A DNA stretch of 39,737 nucleotides from contig CALGGB010000101.1 in the NCBI GenBank assembly GCA_937880925.1, positions 1-39,737 on the forward strand, read 5' to 3'. The notes beneath the pieces were generated by a model, which searched no databases, was not told the origin of the DNA, and worked only from the letters and a program-made list of their open reading frames with translations. This document shows, one piece after another, positions 7,740-16,426 of this stretch. The DNA is from an uncultured Rhodospirillaceae bacterium. Its GTDB lineage: Bacteria > Pseudomonadota > Alphaproteobacteria > SP197. The first letter of the stretch is position 1; each line of letters starts with the position of its first letter. The translations under genes were made by a program, and so were the position numbers.

Positions 7740-8440
7740 CGCCAGGCCTCGCCGCGGCGGTGGATGAGGATCATGGAGAAGTAGGGCGCCTTGGCCTGGT
7801 CGAGGTCGGCGAAGGCGAGCACCCTTTGGTCGGCCATGGTGGCGTGTTCGACGTAATGGGCGCGGTCGGCAAGGCCCAGGGCCTCGATGACGCGGCAGAC
7901 CTTGGCGAAGTGGCGGCCGATCTTGATGATCGCGGCGGCCTCGGCGGTTTCCAGCCGGGCGCGCAGCTCGTCCTCGTCCAGGGTCGCCGGGCAGACCATC
8001 AGCACGTCGTCGCGCGAGGCGAGCGGGGCACCGGCCGCCGCCGGGCAGGCGACCAGCGAGGAAACGCCGGGCACCACCTGCGTGCGGAAGCGGTCCGAAA
8101 GACGGCCGAAGAGATACATGAACGAGCCGTAGAAAAACGGGTCGCCCTCGCAAATCACCGCGACATCGCGCCCGGCCGTGAGGTGGCCCGCGATTTCCTC
8201 GGCCGCGCGGTCATAGACCGCCTCGACCGGGAAACGGTTGGCGTCCAGCGGCATGCGGATGGCGATCTCGGTCTGGCCTTCCACCAGATGCGGCGCGACG
8301 ATCCGGCGCGCCAGGCTCTCGCCGGTCTCGGGCGCGGGCCAGGCCAGCACCGGCACGCTGCGCAGCAGGCGGTAGGCCTTCAGCGTGATGAGCTCGGGAT
8401 CGCCGGGGCCGACGCCCAGGCCGTAGAGCGTGCCGCTCAT
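7736..8440 (-). CDS. cobI: precorrin-2 C20-methyltransferase
   Basis: A 234-residue SAM-dependent methylase. LYGLGVGPGDPELITLKAYR is the canonical start of CobI/CbiL. AVICEGDPFFYGSFMYLF and VVPGVSSLVACPAAAGAPL follow, with IIKIGRHFAKVCRVIEAL near the C-terminus. It adds the C-20 methyl to precorrin-2 (or its cobalt form). The ATG at 8440 overlaps the cobL stop by four bases, which fixes the start; its own stop overlaps the CbiG-CobJ start in the same way. Confidence 0.95.
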   Translation of the reverse strand: MSGTLYGLGVGPGDPELITLKAYRLLRSVPVLAWPAPETGESLARRIVAPHLVEGQTEIAIRMPLDANRFPVEAVYDRAAEEIAGHLTAGRDVAVICEGDPFFYGSFMYLFGRLSDRFRTQVVPGVSSLVACPAAAGAPLASRDDVLMVCPATLDEDELRARLETAEAAAIIKIGRHFAKVCRVIEALGLADRAHYVEHATMADQRVLAFADLDQAKAPYFSMILIHRRGEAWR

Positions 8441-9642
8441 GGTTTCACCGCGCGCCACTGGGTGACCGGCATCATGGGTCGCCAGCCGGTGAGGCCCCCG
8501 ACGGGTTCGGCGCGGCTGACCGCCACGCGCACCAGTTCGCCGCCGAGCGTTTCGTGGTGGCGGTAGAGCGCCTGCTCGCTTTCCAGCGTCACCGCGTTGG
8601 CGACCAGACGCCCGCCCGAAGGCAGCGCGTTCCAGCAGGTCTCGACCACGCCCTCGCCCGCGACGCCGCCGCCGACAAAGACCGCATCGGGCGCCTCCAG
8701 GCCGTCCAGCGCGGCGGGCGCGCTGCCGGCGATGACCTTCAGGTTCGGCGTGCCCAGCGCCAGCGCGTTGTGCGCCGTCATGGCGCGGCGCTCGGCATTG
8801 CGCTCGATGGCGATGGCGCAGGCCCGGTCGGCCGCGCGCATCCATTCGATGGCGACCGAGCCGCAGCCCGAGCCGACATCCCACAGCCGCGCGCCGGGGG
8901 TGGGGGCAAGGGCGGCCAGCGTCATGGCGCGGACCTCGCGCTTGGTCATCTGGCCGTCGTGCTCGAAGGCGTCGTCGGGCAGGCCGGGCGAGCGCGCGAG
9001 CACACGCGTGCCGGGCGTTGCGCCGAGTTCCACCCCAATGGTGTTGAGATCGTCCACGTCTTCTCCGATGCCTTCCGCCGCCAGCGCCGTGATCAGGCGC
9101 TCACGCGGACCGCCCATGTGGCACAGCACATGGAGGCGGCTTGGCCCGAAACCGGCACGGGTGAGCAGGTCCGCGACCTTGGCGGGCGTGGAAGCATCTT
9201 CCGACAGGATGAGCAGGCGCTGGCCGGGCGCCAGATGGGCATTCAGAAGCTCCAGCGGACGGCCGTGCAGGGTGAGCTGCACGGTCTCGGCCAGCGGCCA
9301 GCCCAGGCGCGCGCAGGCCAAGGTGAAGGCCGAGAGCCCGGGGATGACGCGGGCGCTATCGGCGCCGAAGCGGCGCAGCAGGGTCACGCCGATGCCGTAG
9401 GCCATGGGATCGCCCGAAGCGAGCACGCAGACACGCTTGCCCTTCAGGCCCTCCAGGCGCTCCACGGTCTTTTTCAGCGGGCTTTCCCAGGTCAGGTGCT
9501 GCGCACCCGTGTCGCCGGCAAGCTCCAGATGGCGCGCGCCGCCGACCAGGACCTCCGCCCCGTCGACCAGCGCGCGGGCGGCCGGCGCCAGGCCCTCCAG
9601 CCCGTCCTCGCCCAGGCCGACGATCGATAACCAGGCCGTCAT
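8437..9642 (-). CDS. cobL: precorrin-6Y C5,15-methyltransferase (decarboxylating)
   Basis: A 401-residue protein with the CobL two-domain layout. The CbiE-like N-terminal methylase opens WLSIVGLGEDGLEGLAP and contains VLASGDPMAYGIGVTLLRR and VIPGLSAFTLACARLGWPLA. The CbiT-like C-terminal half has a Rossmann SAM motif, LWDVGSGCGSVAIEWM. It methylates C-5 and C-15 and decarboxylates the ring-C acetate. Full family length suggests an intact gene. The ATG at 9642 lies directly after the CobH-fusion stop with no spacing. Confidence 0.95.
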   Translation of the reverse strand: MTAWLSIVGLGEDGLEGLAPAARALVDGAEVLVGGARHLELAGDTGAQHLTWESPLKKTVERLEGLKGKRVCVLASGDPMAYGIGVTLLRRFGADSARVIPGLSAFTLACARLGWPLAETVQLTLHGRPLELLNAHLAPGQRLLILSEDASTPAKVADLLTRAGFGPSRLHVLCHMGGPRERLITALAAEGIGEDVDDLNTIGVELGATPGTRVLARSPGLPDDAFEHDGQMTKREVRAMTLAALAPTPGARLWDVGSGCGSVAIEWMRAADRACAIAIERNAERRAMTAHNALALGTPNLKVIAGSAPAALDGLEAPDAVFVGGGVAGEGVVETCWNALPSGGRLVANAVTLESEQALYRHHETLGGELVRVAVSRAEPVGGLTGWRPMMPVTQWRAVKP

Positions 9643-11205
9643 TCAGATGCCTCCCATCAGGGCGTTGACCGCGGCGGCGGCCATGGCGCTGCCGCCGCGC
9701 CGGCCGTGGACCGCGATATAGTCGATGCCGCTGGCGGCCAGCGCGCGCTTTGATTCCGCCGCGCCAACGAAACCCACCGGCATGCCGATGATGAGCGCCG
9801 GGCGCGGCCCGCCGGACGCCACGATCTCAAGCACGCGGAAAAGCGCCGTGGGCGCATTGCCGATCGCGACCACCGCGCCTTCCATCTGCGACGCCAGCAG
9901 GTCGATGGCGGCGGCCGAGCGCGTGCCCCCGCGGCTTGCCGCGCGTTCGGCGGCGGCCTTGGCCGCGACCTTGCAGAGCACCTTGTTCCCGGCCGGCAGG
10001 CGCCGCGCGATGATACCCTTGGCGACCATCTCGACATCGGCGATCACCGGCGCGCCGGCTTCCAGCGCCGCGCGGCCCCTGGCCACTGCGCCTTTGGAGA
10101 GATCGAGGTCGCGCGGCAGGTCGGTCATGCCGCAGGTGTGGATCAGGCGCACCGCCAGGGGGTGGGCCTCCACTGGCACATGGGAAAGATCGGCCTCGGA
10201 TTCGATGATGCGCCGGCTCTCCCGGTAGATCGCCTCCGGGTCGTCGATATAGGCAAAGCCGCTGGAGAACAGGCCATCGACATCGACCGGCTGCCGTCCC
10301 GCGCGGATTCCCGGCCGGTCGATGCCCAGCACCCAGCCCTCCTCACGCTCCACCGCCTGGTGCTCGGCCGGCGTCAGGCCGGGCGCGCCTGCAAACACGG
10401 CAGAAAGCGCACCCTCCTCGTCCAGCCGGGCGAAGTGGCCGGCGATGGCCTGGACCTGAAGGGAATCCTTGACCGCCTCCTCGCGTGCCTGCGGAGCGAC
10501 CAGCGAAGGGTAGATCTCGGTGAGGATCACGGGATGGCGCCGCGTCGTCTCCTCATCGAGCGGGGCGAGCCCGGTCTCGAAGGGCCAGACGCGGCAGAGG
10601 TCCTTCAGCCGCCGGTCGCGGCGCAGCAGGCGCACGACGGGAATACCCGTCAGCGCCTGGCTGCCGACCGAACCCGCGCCCGAGAGCTTCCACACCGGCT
10701 GCGGCCCGCTGATGAACCGCTCGCCGATACGCTTTTCCGGAAGGGCGCCATAGCTCGGCCGGGTCATGACCAGATGATCAAAGCTGCGGCCCTGGGGATG
10801 GCCCCAGAACGGCCCGGCCTCCAGACCCATGGCGGCGTTGAGGCGGTCGGCGACGGCAAAGCGGTTGTTGGCGTTGTCGGCGCCATCGTCGATCACCGCG
10901 GCCAGCCGGTCCCAGGTCGCCTGCCAAGGCGCACCCTTCAGCCCCAGTGCGGCGGCAGTCCCCGCGGGATAGCCGAAGGGGAAATCAAAACCTGCCAGCG
11001 TGCGCTTGCCCTGCCCTGCAAGGTCAGCCAGCAGGTCCGCGATCCGGGCGCGCGCACCCTGGCGTGTCGCGGCATTCTCCAGCACCGCCAGGCGCAGGCC
11101 GCGCGGCGTCCGCTCGGCCAGCGCCAGCCAGATGCTGTCGCGGCCAAGCTTGGGACGCGCCTCCGCGCTCCAGTCGACCATGAGATAGGCATCGAACAGG
11201 GTCAT
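9643..11205 (-). CDS. cobH: DUF429-like domain fused to precorrin-8X methylmutase (CobH)
   Basis: A 520-residue protein of which only the last ~204 residues (from about 317) are CobH/CbiC. AVRLIHTCGMTDLPRDLDLS carries the catalytic histidine at about residue 356. GAPVIADVEMVAKGI, AIGNAPTALFRVLE and IGMPVGFVGAAESK follow. This domain shifts the C-11 methyl to C-12 to give hydrogenobyrinic acid. The ~300-residue N-terminal part begins DAYLMVDWSAEARPKLGRDS and has GFDFPFGYP (~72-80) and ILTEIYPSL (~227-235), a spacing of acidic motifs like the DUF429/RNase H-like fold. Its function in cobalamin synthesis is unknown to me. A normal CobH is about 210 residues, so the extension is a true fusion within one frame. 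Confidence 0.9.
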   Translation of the reverse strand: MTLFDAYLMVDWSAEARPKLGRDSIWLALAERTPRGLRLAVLENAATRQGARARIADLLADLAGQGKRTLAGFDFPFGYPAGTAAALGLKGAPWQATWDRLAAVIDDGADNANNRFAVADRLNAAMGLEAGPFWGHPQGRSFDHLVMTRPSYGALPEKRIGERFISGPQPVWKLSGAGSVGSQALTGIPVVRLLRRDRRLKDLCRVWPFETGLAPLDEETTRRHPVILTEIYPSLVAPQAREEAVKDSLQVQAIAGHFARLDEEGALSAVFAGAPGLTPAEHQAVEREEGWVLGIDRPGIRAGRQPVDVDGLFSSGFAYIDDPEAIYRESRRIIESEADLSHVPVEAHPLAVRLIHTCGMTDLPRDLDLSKGAVARGRAALEAGAPVIADVEMVAKGIIARRLPAGNKVLCKVAAKAAAERAASRGGTRSAAAIDLLASQMEGAVVAIGNAPTALFRVLEIVASGGPRPALIIGMPVGFVGAAESKRALAASGIDYIAVHGRRGGSAMAAAAVNALMGGI

Positions 11206-11237
11206 GGGCGGACGGCGATCCTCACCAGGCAGAGGGC

Positions 11238-11336
11238 ATCACGCGGAGCCGCGGAGCGCGCGGAGAAACAACACAGAGAAATCCGGCCGCGCATGCCGTT
11301 TGGCCGCGCGGCCTTTCTCCGCGTCTCCGCGTGCAT
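11238..11336. repeat. dispersed palindromic repeat family C, copy 2
   Basis: The left arm reads CATCACGCGGAGCCGCGGAG and continues CGCGCGGAGAAA. The right arm is TTTCTCCGCGTCTCCGCGTG. They flank a short core containing GGCCGCGCGGCC. The repeat occupies the gap between cbiX and the CobH fusion. A stem here could attenuate or insulate transcription between the two, but no terminator U-tract is visible. Confidence 0.72.
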
Positions 11337-11358
11337 CCGCATCATGTCGTGTCCGTTC

Positions 11359-12438
11359 CTACGACTTCAGCGTCTTTGGCCCCAGCGGATGATCGGCATG
11401 GGGATAGGGATGATGACCGTGATCGTGGCCGTGGCTGTGTCCATGGTCGTGGCCGTGATGATGGTCGTGGCCATGGTCGTGGCCATGGTCGTGGCCATGG
11501 TCATGGTCATGATCGTGGCTGTGCCCGTGATCGTGTCCGTGGCCATGACCGGCGGCGCCGGTGCCGATGCCTTCCACATGATGGTGATGGCTTTCCTGGG
11601 GCAGGCCGACCTCGGCCTCGAAGCCCAGGACCTGCTCGCGATACTTGCAGGTCTGGCAGTTCATGTTGCCGGTGCCTTCCAGGATTTCGTGGACCCGGTC
11701 GACGAAGGTGTCGAGAACCAGGGGATGGTCGTTGAGGTAACCGGCCTTCACGAACTGGGTGTCGCCATGCTTGGCCGCGGCGGCATCGACGGCGTCGTAG
11801 ATGCGCTGCACCAGGATGCCGTTGAACAGGAAATACGGGAAGACGACGACGCGCTTGAAGCCTAAGCGCACGACATGATCGAGCGCGGGCGCGACCAGCG
11901 GGAAGGTGACGCCGGAATAGGCGACCTCGCCCCAGCCGAAACCCAGGCCCTCCCACAGCATGCGCGCAACCTTGGAGACGTTGGAATTGGCATCGGGATC
12001 GGAGGCGCCGCGCCCCACCGTCACAAGCAGGGTGTCGTGATAGGCGACCGGACCGTGCTCTGCGTCGGCGGCCGCCATCGCCGCCTTCACCCGCTCGCCC
12101 GCGGCGCGCACCAGTCGCGTGTCGATGCCCAGATCGCGGCCATAACTGATACGCAGGCCCTCGTGCTGTGCCTGGTACGTGTTGAGCACGCTGGGCACGT
12201 CGTTCTTCACGTGGCCGGCGGCAAACAGCATCCCCGGTACCGCCAGGATGCGGCGGGCGCCCTGGGCGCGCAGCTTGTCCAGGCCGTCGCGGATGATCGG
12301 CGTCGCGAATTCCAGGAAGCCGTATTCCATCGGCCAGGCAAAACGGCCCTTCAACTGTTCGGCGACGTTGGCGAACTCGCTGATCGCCCGTTCGTCCCGG
12401 CTGCCGTGGCCGCACATCATCACCGCGATGTCGCTCAT
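11359..12438 (-). CDS. cbiX: sirohydrochlorin cobaltochelatase CbiX, long form with His-rich tail
   Basis: A 359-residue CbiX. The N-terminal chelatase half opens VMMCGHGSRDERAI with a likely metal-binding His11. The second half has VTVGRGASDPDANSNVSKV and GVTFPLVAPALDHVVRLGFK, typical of long CbiX. At ~259-266 is MNCQTCKY, a CxxC motif like the Fe-S/redox motif of CbiX-L proteins. The tail from ~284 is almost wholly His, Gly, Asp and Ser (repeated HDHG units), probably a metal store or handover segment. It inserts Co(II) into sirohydrochlorin in the early-cobalt route. It heads the corrin-ring operon, separated by a family C repeat from the next gene. Its coexistence with cobN is notable. 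Confidence 0.92.
   Translation of the reverse strand: MSDIAVMMCGHGSRDERAISEFANVAEQLKGRFAWPMEYGFLEFATPIIRDGLDKLRAQGARRILAVPGMLFAAGHVKNDVPSVLNTYQAQHEGLRISYGRDLGIDTRLVRAAGERVKAAMAAADAEHGPVAYHDTLLVTVGRGASDPDANSNVSKVARMLWEGLGFGWGEVAYSGVTFPLVAPALDHVVRLGFKRVVVFPYFLFNGILVQRIYDAVDAAAAKHGDTQFVKAGYLNDHPLVLDTFVDRVHEILEGTGNMNCQTCKYREQVLGFEAEVGLPQESHHHHVEGIGTGAAGHGHGHDHGHSHDHDHDHGHDHGHDHGHDHHHGHDHGHSHGHDHGHHPYPHADHPLGPKTLKS
11400..11560 (-). repeat. imperfect 6/12-base tandem repeat encoding the His-Asp-Gly tail of CbiX
   Basis: Plus-strand units such as CATGGTCGTGGC recur in direct succession around 11470-11515, with degenerate copies on both sides, and are in frame with the HDHG-rich CbiX tail. Such tracts can vary in copy number by slippage without breaking the frame. 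The array is coding and not a CRISPR. Confidence 0.8.
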
Positions 12439-12506
12439 GTTCTCGTGTCCTCTCGTCTCTTCTGGTTCCGATTGACGGCAGGCGCGGTCGCAACCACCTT
12501 GCCGCC

Positions 12507-13478
12507 ATGTTGTTCGATATCGCCCTGCCCGCCGTTCTGGGGGCCGCCCTGCTTCTGGACGCCCTGATCGGCGACCCGCGCTGGCTGTGGTCGAAGATCC
12601 CCCATCCGGTGGCCCTGTTCGGTGCGCTGATCGGTTGGGCCGACCGGCGGCTCAACCGGCGCGACGCCGACAGCCGCCGCCTGCGCAGCACGCTGCTGCT
12701 GATCGCTCTTGTTACGCTCGCCGGGGCGATCGGATCGTTCTTTGCCTGGCTCTCGGCCGTCACCGTATGGGGCTGGATGATCGAGGCGGTGATCGCCTTT
12801 TCCCTGATCGCCCAGCGCGACCTCTACGAACACGTCCGCCGTGTCGCCGTGGCGCTGATCAACGAGGGCCTGCCCGGCGGACGACGTGAGGTCGCCATGA
12901 TCGTGGGCCGCGACCCGCAGGCGCTCGACGAGGGCGGCGTCTGCCGCGCGGCCATCGAATCGCTGGCCGAAAACTTCGCCGACGGCGTGGTCGCGCCGGT
13001 CTTCTGGTACCTGGTGGCGGGCCTGCCGGGGCTGGTCATCTACAAGGCGGTCAACACCGCCGACAGCATGATCGGCCACAAGACCGACCACTACCTTGCC
13101 TTCGGCTGGGCCAGCGCCCGCTTCGACGACCTGCTGAACCTGGTGCCCTCGCGCCTGTCGGGCCTGATCTTCATCGTGGCGAGTGTGGCCATGCCCGGCG
13201 GCGACCCGAAGGAAGCCGCCATCGCCATGTGGCGCGATGCGCCGGGCCACAAATCGCCCAGCGCCGGCTGGCCCGAGGCCGCACTCGCCGGCGCCCTGGG
13301 CATCGCCCTTGCCGGTCCGCGCCGCTACCACGGCGAGATGGTGCGCGACGCCTGGATGGGCCGCAACGGCCGCGCCCGCTGTACCGCCGCCGACATACAG
13401 AGGAGCCTTGCCCTCTATGTCTATGCCTGTGTCCTGTGGGGCCTCACCGCCATCGCCGTGCTGACCTGGGCGGTGTGA
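12507..13478 (+). CDS. cbiB: adenosylcobinamide-phosphate synthase (CbiB/CobD)
   Basis: A 323-residue membrane protein. LLLDALIGDPRWLWSKIPHP at the N-terminus is the CbiB signature, followed by HPVALFGALIGWADRRLN. Internal SLAENFADGVVAPVFWY, GLPGLVIYKAVNTADSMIGH and FGWASARFDDLLNLVPSRL are equally characteristic. It joins the aminopropanol (phosphate) linker to adenosylcobyric acid. Length is normal. It is divergent from cbiX across only 68 bases, so the two promoters must be closely packed or shared. P. denitrificans nomenclature calls this gene cobD. Confidence 0.94.
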   Translation: MLFDIALPAVLGAALLLDALIGDPRWLWSKIPHPVALFGALIGWADRRLNRRDADSRRLRSTLLLIALVTLAGAIGSFFAWLSAVTVWGWMIEAVIAFSLIAQRDLYEHVRRVAVALINEGLPGGRREVAMIVGRDPQALDEGGVCRAAIESLAENFADGVVAPVFWYLVAGLPGLVIYKAVNTADSMIGHKTDHYLAFGWASARFDDLLNLVPSRLSGLIFIVASVAMPGGDPKEAAIAMWRDAPGHKSPSAGWPEAALAGALGIALAGPRRYHGEMVRDAWMGRNGRARCTAADIQRSLALYVYACVLWGLTAIAVLTWAV

Positions 13479-13521
13479 AGGGAGAGGCTGCCCCAGACTT
13501 GATCCGGGGGTGAGGGTCAGT

Positions 13522-14991
13522 TCAGCGCGCACGGGCGATCTCCAGGATGCGGTCGAGATCAAGCGCAGCTTCCAGCCCTGCGGCCAGTTCATCCAGCGCG
13601 GCCTCGACACCGGCCTCGAAGGCGATGCCGCTGCTCTCGCGTGTGCGCAGGCGGCCGAGGAATCCGGCGCGGAAATCGTCGGAGGCAAACAGGCCGTGCA
13701 GGTAACTCCCCATGACGCGGCCATCGGCCGAGACCGCGCCCTCCTCCTGGCCCGCCAGGCGCAGCAGGGGACGGATGCGGTCAGCGCCTTGCGTCACACC
13801 CATGTGCATCTCGTAGCCGGTCACCGCTTCGCCGCTCGCCGCCACGCCTTGCGCGGCAACCAGGCGCTTGTCGCCCGAGAGCACGGTGGTGACGTCGAGC
13901 AGGGCGAGGCCCTCCTCGCTGCCGGCCGGGCCTTCGATGCCGTCGGGATCGGCGACCGAGCGGCCGAGCATCTGGTAACCGCCACACAATCCCATCACGG
14001 CGCCGCCGCGCCGGACATGGGCCGCGATATCGACATGCCAGCCGTTGGCCTTCAGCGCGCGCAGATCGCTCATGGTGCTCTTGGAGCCGGGCAGCAGGAT
14101 CAGGTCGGCATCACCCGGAATCGCCTCGCCCGGCGCGACCAGAACGACCGCGACATCGGGTTCGGCGACCAGCGGATCGAGATCGTCGAAGTTTGCGATA
14201 CGGTCGAGACGCGGCACGGCGACCTTGATCGCACGTCTCTCGCCCGCCGCGATGGCGCCGTGGCTGTCGAGCGCCATAGCGTCCTCGGCGGGCAGGCGGC
14301 GCGCGGCGGCCAGATGAGGCACCACGCCCAGGCAATCGAGCCCGGTGCGACCCTTCAGGATCGTGATGGCGCCGTCGAACAGCGACACATCGCCGCGGAA
14401 CTTGTTGATCATGTAGGCCGCAACCGCGGCACGCTCGTTTTCCTCCAGCAGCGCCATGGTGCCGACGATGCTGGCGATGACGCCGCCGCGCTCGATGTCG
14501 CCGACCAGCACCACCGGCACGCCCTCGGCCAGCGCAAAGCCCATGTTGGCGATGTCGCCCGCGCGCAGGTTGACCTCGGCCGGACTGCCTGCGCCCTCGA
14601 TCAGCACCAGATCGGCCTCCTGCTCGAGGCGGGCGAAGCTGTCGCGCACGGCGGCCATCAGGGTCGGCTTCATGGCGTGGTAGTCGCGCGCCTGCGCCGC
14701 ACCGGCGACCCTGCCCTGGACGACGACCTGGGCACCCTTTTCCGACTGCGGCTTCAGCAGCACCGGGTTCATGTGGACGCTGGGTGCGATGCCGCAGGCG
14801 CGCGCCTGGAGCATCTGGGCGCGCCCGATCTCGCCGCCGTCGGCGGTGACCCCGGCGTTGTTCGACATGTTCTGCGGCTTGAACGGGCGCACGACGAGAC
14901 CGCGGCGCGTGAAGGCGCGCGCCAGGCCCGCAACCACGAGCGACTTGCCGACATCCGAGCCGGTGCCCTGGAACATCACGGCGGCGGTCAT
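13522..14991 (-). CDS. cobQ: cobyric acid synthase
   Basis: A 489-residue glutamine-dependent amidotransferase. The P-loop [14 protein letters not shown] (residues 6-19) begins the dethiobiotin-synthetase-like domain, followed by [20 protein letters not shown]. The C-terminal class I amidotransferase domain has [10 protein letters not shown] with the nucleophilic cysteine and MGSYLHGLF with the catalytic histidine. It amidates the b, d, e and g side chains of adenosylcobyrinic a,c-diamide. The ATG at 14991 is the family start; a longer reading from 15054 runs into the SYLF gene. It is convergent with cbiB and downstream of the SYLF pair. Confidence 0.95.
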   Translation of the reverse strand: MTAAVMFQGTGSDVGKSLVVAGLARAFTRRGLVVRPFKPQNMSNNAGVTADGGEIGRAQMLQARACGIAPSVHMNPVLLKPQSEKGAQVVVQGRVAGAAQARDYHAMKPTLMAAVRDSFARLEQEADLVLIEGAGSPAEVNLRAGDIANMGFALAEGVPVVLVGDIERGGVIASIVGTMALLEENERAAVAAYMINKFRGDVSLFDGAITILKGRTGLDCLGVVPHLAAARRLPAEDAMALDSHGAIAAGERRAIKVAVPRLDRIANFDDLDPLVAEPDVAVVLVAPGEAIPGDADLILLPGSKSTMSDLRALKANGWHVDIAAHVRRGGAVMGLCGGYQMLGRSVADPDGIEGPAGSEEGLALLDVTTVLSGDKRLVAAQGVAASGEAVTGYEMHMGVTQGADRIRPLLRLAGQEEGAVSADGRVMGSYLHGLFASDDFRAGFLGRLRTRESSGIAFEAGVEAALDELAAGLEAALDLDRILEIARAR

Positions 14992-15004
14992 GCTGGCACT
15001 GCAC

Positions 15005-15682
15005 TCACCGCTGGAGATCCATGAGCATGGCGCGCAGCGGATCGGCCGCGGCATTGGAAACGGTGCCGGCCTGGACGATCTCGCGCGTCGTCGCGGCCTC
15101 GCCGTAGAAGTCTATGTTGGCGTCCTCGTCGGGCACGATCAGGCCGCCCTGCACCGAGACCCCGGCAAACAGGCCCTCGCTGGTGCCATAGGCGTAGATA
15201 TCGGCATCGAAATCGCTGGAAGTGGTGGCTGCCCGCGCCGCCGCCCCCACCGGACCGGCGGCGACCGACGCGTCGGCGCCGACGTTGATGCGGTCCGACA
15301 GCAGCGCCTCCAGACCCGCCTCGGTCATCACCACCAGCACAAGCTGGGTCTGCGAGGCACCGAGCTGCAGGCCGATGCTGGCCGAGCCGAAATCAAGGAA
15401 GGCAGGGTAGCTCCAGGTGCCCGCCGAAAGGTCGTGGGCCAGCAGCACGCCCCGGCCCGCCTCGCCGCCGATGATGAAACCCGCCTTGTAGAGCTGGGGC
15501 ACGATGACGACGCCCCGCGCACGGGCCAACAGCCCGTGCAGGCTGGCGAAATCGCCATCCGAAAGCATCTCCCACAAGGTCGCCCGGGCGTCCTCGACGA
15601 CGCCATGCCCTGCCGTGGCCGCGGAAGGCGCGGTCAAGGCGAGCACGACGGCGACAAGAACGATGGCCGGAGCCTTGCGCAT
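15005..15682 (-). CDS. secreted SYLF-domain (Ysc84-type) lipid-binding protein, paralogue 2
   Basis: A 225-residue protein with a clear signal peptide (a basic start, then [12 protein letters not shown] and ATAG as likely cleavage region). The rest is a SYLF domain: [58 protein letters not shown] and [24 protein letters not shown] proteins bind phosphoinositides or other lipids in eukaryotes; the bacterial role is poorly known and probably periplasmic. It follows its paralogue with an 8-base gap, and its stop lies 13 bases before the cobQ start, so it may be co-transcribed with cobalamin genes. Confidence 0.9.
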   Translation of the reverse strand: MRKAPAIVLVAVVLALTAPSAATAGHGVVEDARATLWEMLSDGDFASLHGLLARARGVVIVPQLYKAGFIIGGEAGRGVLLAHDLSAGTWSYPAFLDFGSASIGLQLGASQTQLVLVVMTEAGLEALLSDRINVGADASVAAGPVGAAARAATTSSDFDADIYAYGTSEGLFAGVSVQGGLIVPDEDANIDFYGEAATTREIVQAGTVSNAAADPLRAMLMDLQR

Positions 15683-15690
15683 GACGCCCT

Positions 15691-16356
15691 CTAGAACCCG
15701 GCAAGCGCGGCGCGCAGGGCGTCGGCGCCGGCATTGAACCCGGCCTCGCCGAAGACGATCTGGCGTGTCGAGAATTCAGCGCCGTAATAGAAGCGGTTGC
15801 GGTCGGGATCGGGTTCAAGCACCGCACCCTCGATCGCCGCGCCGGCGAACAGGCCCTGGGATTTGGCGTAGGAATAGACGTCGTCGTTGACGTCGCTGGT
15901 CGACTGGGCGTTGACGCCTGCCCCCACGGGACCGGCGGCGACGGAAGCCTCGCCGCCCAGGGTGACCTTGTCCTTCAGCATGGCGTCCAGGCCCGTATCG
16001 GTCATCACGACCAGCACGACCTGGCTCACCGAGCCGCCGATCTGCAGACCGATGGAGCCCGAGGCGAGCGTCACGAAGGCGGGCTGGCTCCAGGTGCCGG
16101 TGGCATCGTCGCGCGCCAGCATGACGCCCTGGCCCCATTCGCCGCCGATGATGAAGCCGCCCTTGATCATCTCGGGCACGATCACCACCGCCTTGGCGCG
16201 GGCCAGCAGGCTGTTGAGATTGGCGAAGTCGGGATCCGACGTCATGTTGTTGTAGGTCGCCAGCGCCTGATCGACGACGCGCTGGGGCGCCTCCTCGGCG
16301 CGGGCGGCCCCGGCGAAGGCGGCAATACACAGCAGGCTCAGCAGAAAACGTTTCAT
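15691..16356 (-). CDS. secreted SYLF-domain lipid-binding protein, paralogue 1
   Basis: A 221-residue SYLF protein with a signal peptide (MKRFLLSLLCIAAFAGAARA, cleavage probably after ARA). It shares with its neighbour [51 protein letters not shown] and SYAKSQGLFAGAAIEG. The ATG at 16356 is preceded by GGAG at 16365-16368 on the minus strand and gives the expected signal peptide; a longer reading from 16422 lacks that logic. Tandem duplication with the next gene is evident. It lies 70 bases after cobO, inside the cobalamin gene series, without an obvious role there. Confidence 0.9.
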   Translation of the reverse strand: MKRFLLSLLCIAAFAGAARAEEAPQRVVDQALATYNNMTSDPDFANLNSLLARAKAVVIVPEMIKGGFIIGGEWGQGVMLARDDATGTWSQPAFVTLASGSIGLQIGGSVSQVVLVVMTDTGLDAMLKDKVTLGGEASVAAGPVGAGVNAQSTSDVNDDVYSYAKSQGLFAGAAIEGAVLEPDPDRNRFYYGAEFSTRQIVFGEAGFNAGADALRAALAGF

Positions 16357-16426
16357 GCTTCTTGCTCCAAGTGGGTTCGTGCCCCCCGGTGACATTCTAC
16401 ACCCGCCCCCGCGCGCGCCCATGCCA

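Noticed and set aside
11367-11579. Regular short repeats suggesting a CRISPR or satellite
   Set aside because: The units are 6/12 bases, without spacers, and in frame with the His-rich CbiX tail.
14992-15054. Longer cobQ start at 15054
   Set aside because: The extra residues lack family similarity and overlap the SYLF gene; the ATG at 14991 leads straight into the conserved P-loop.
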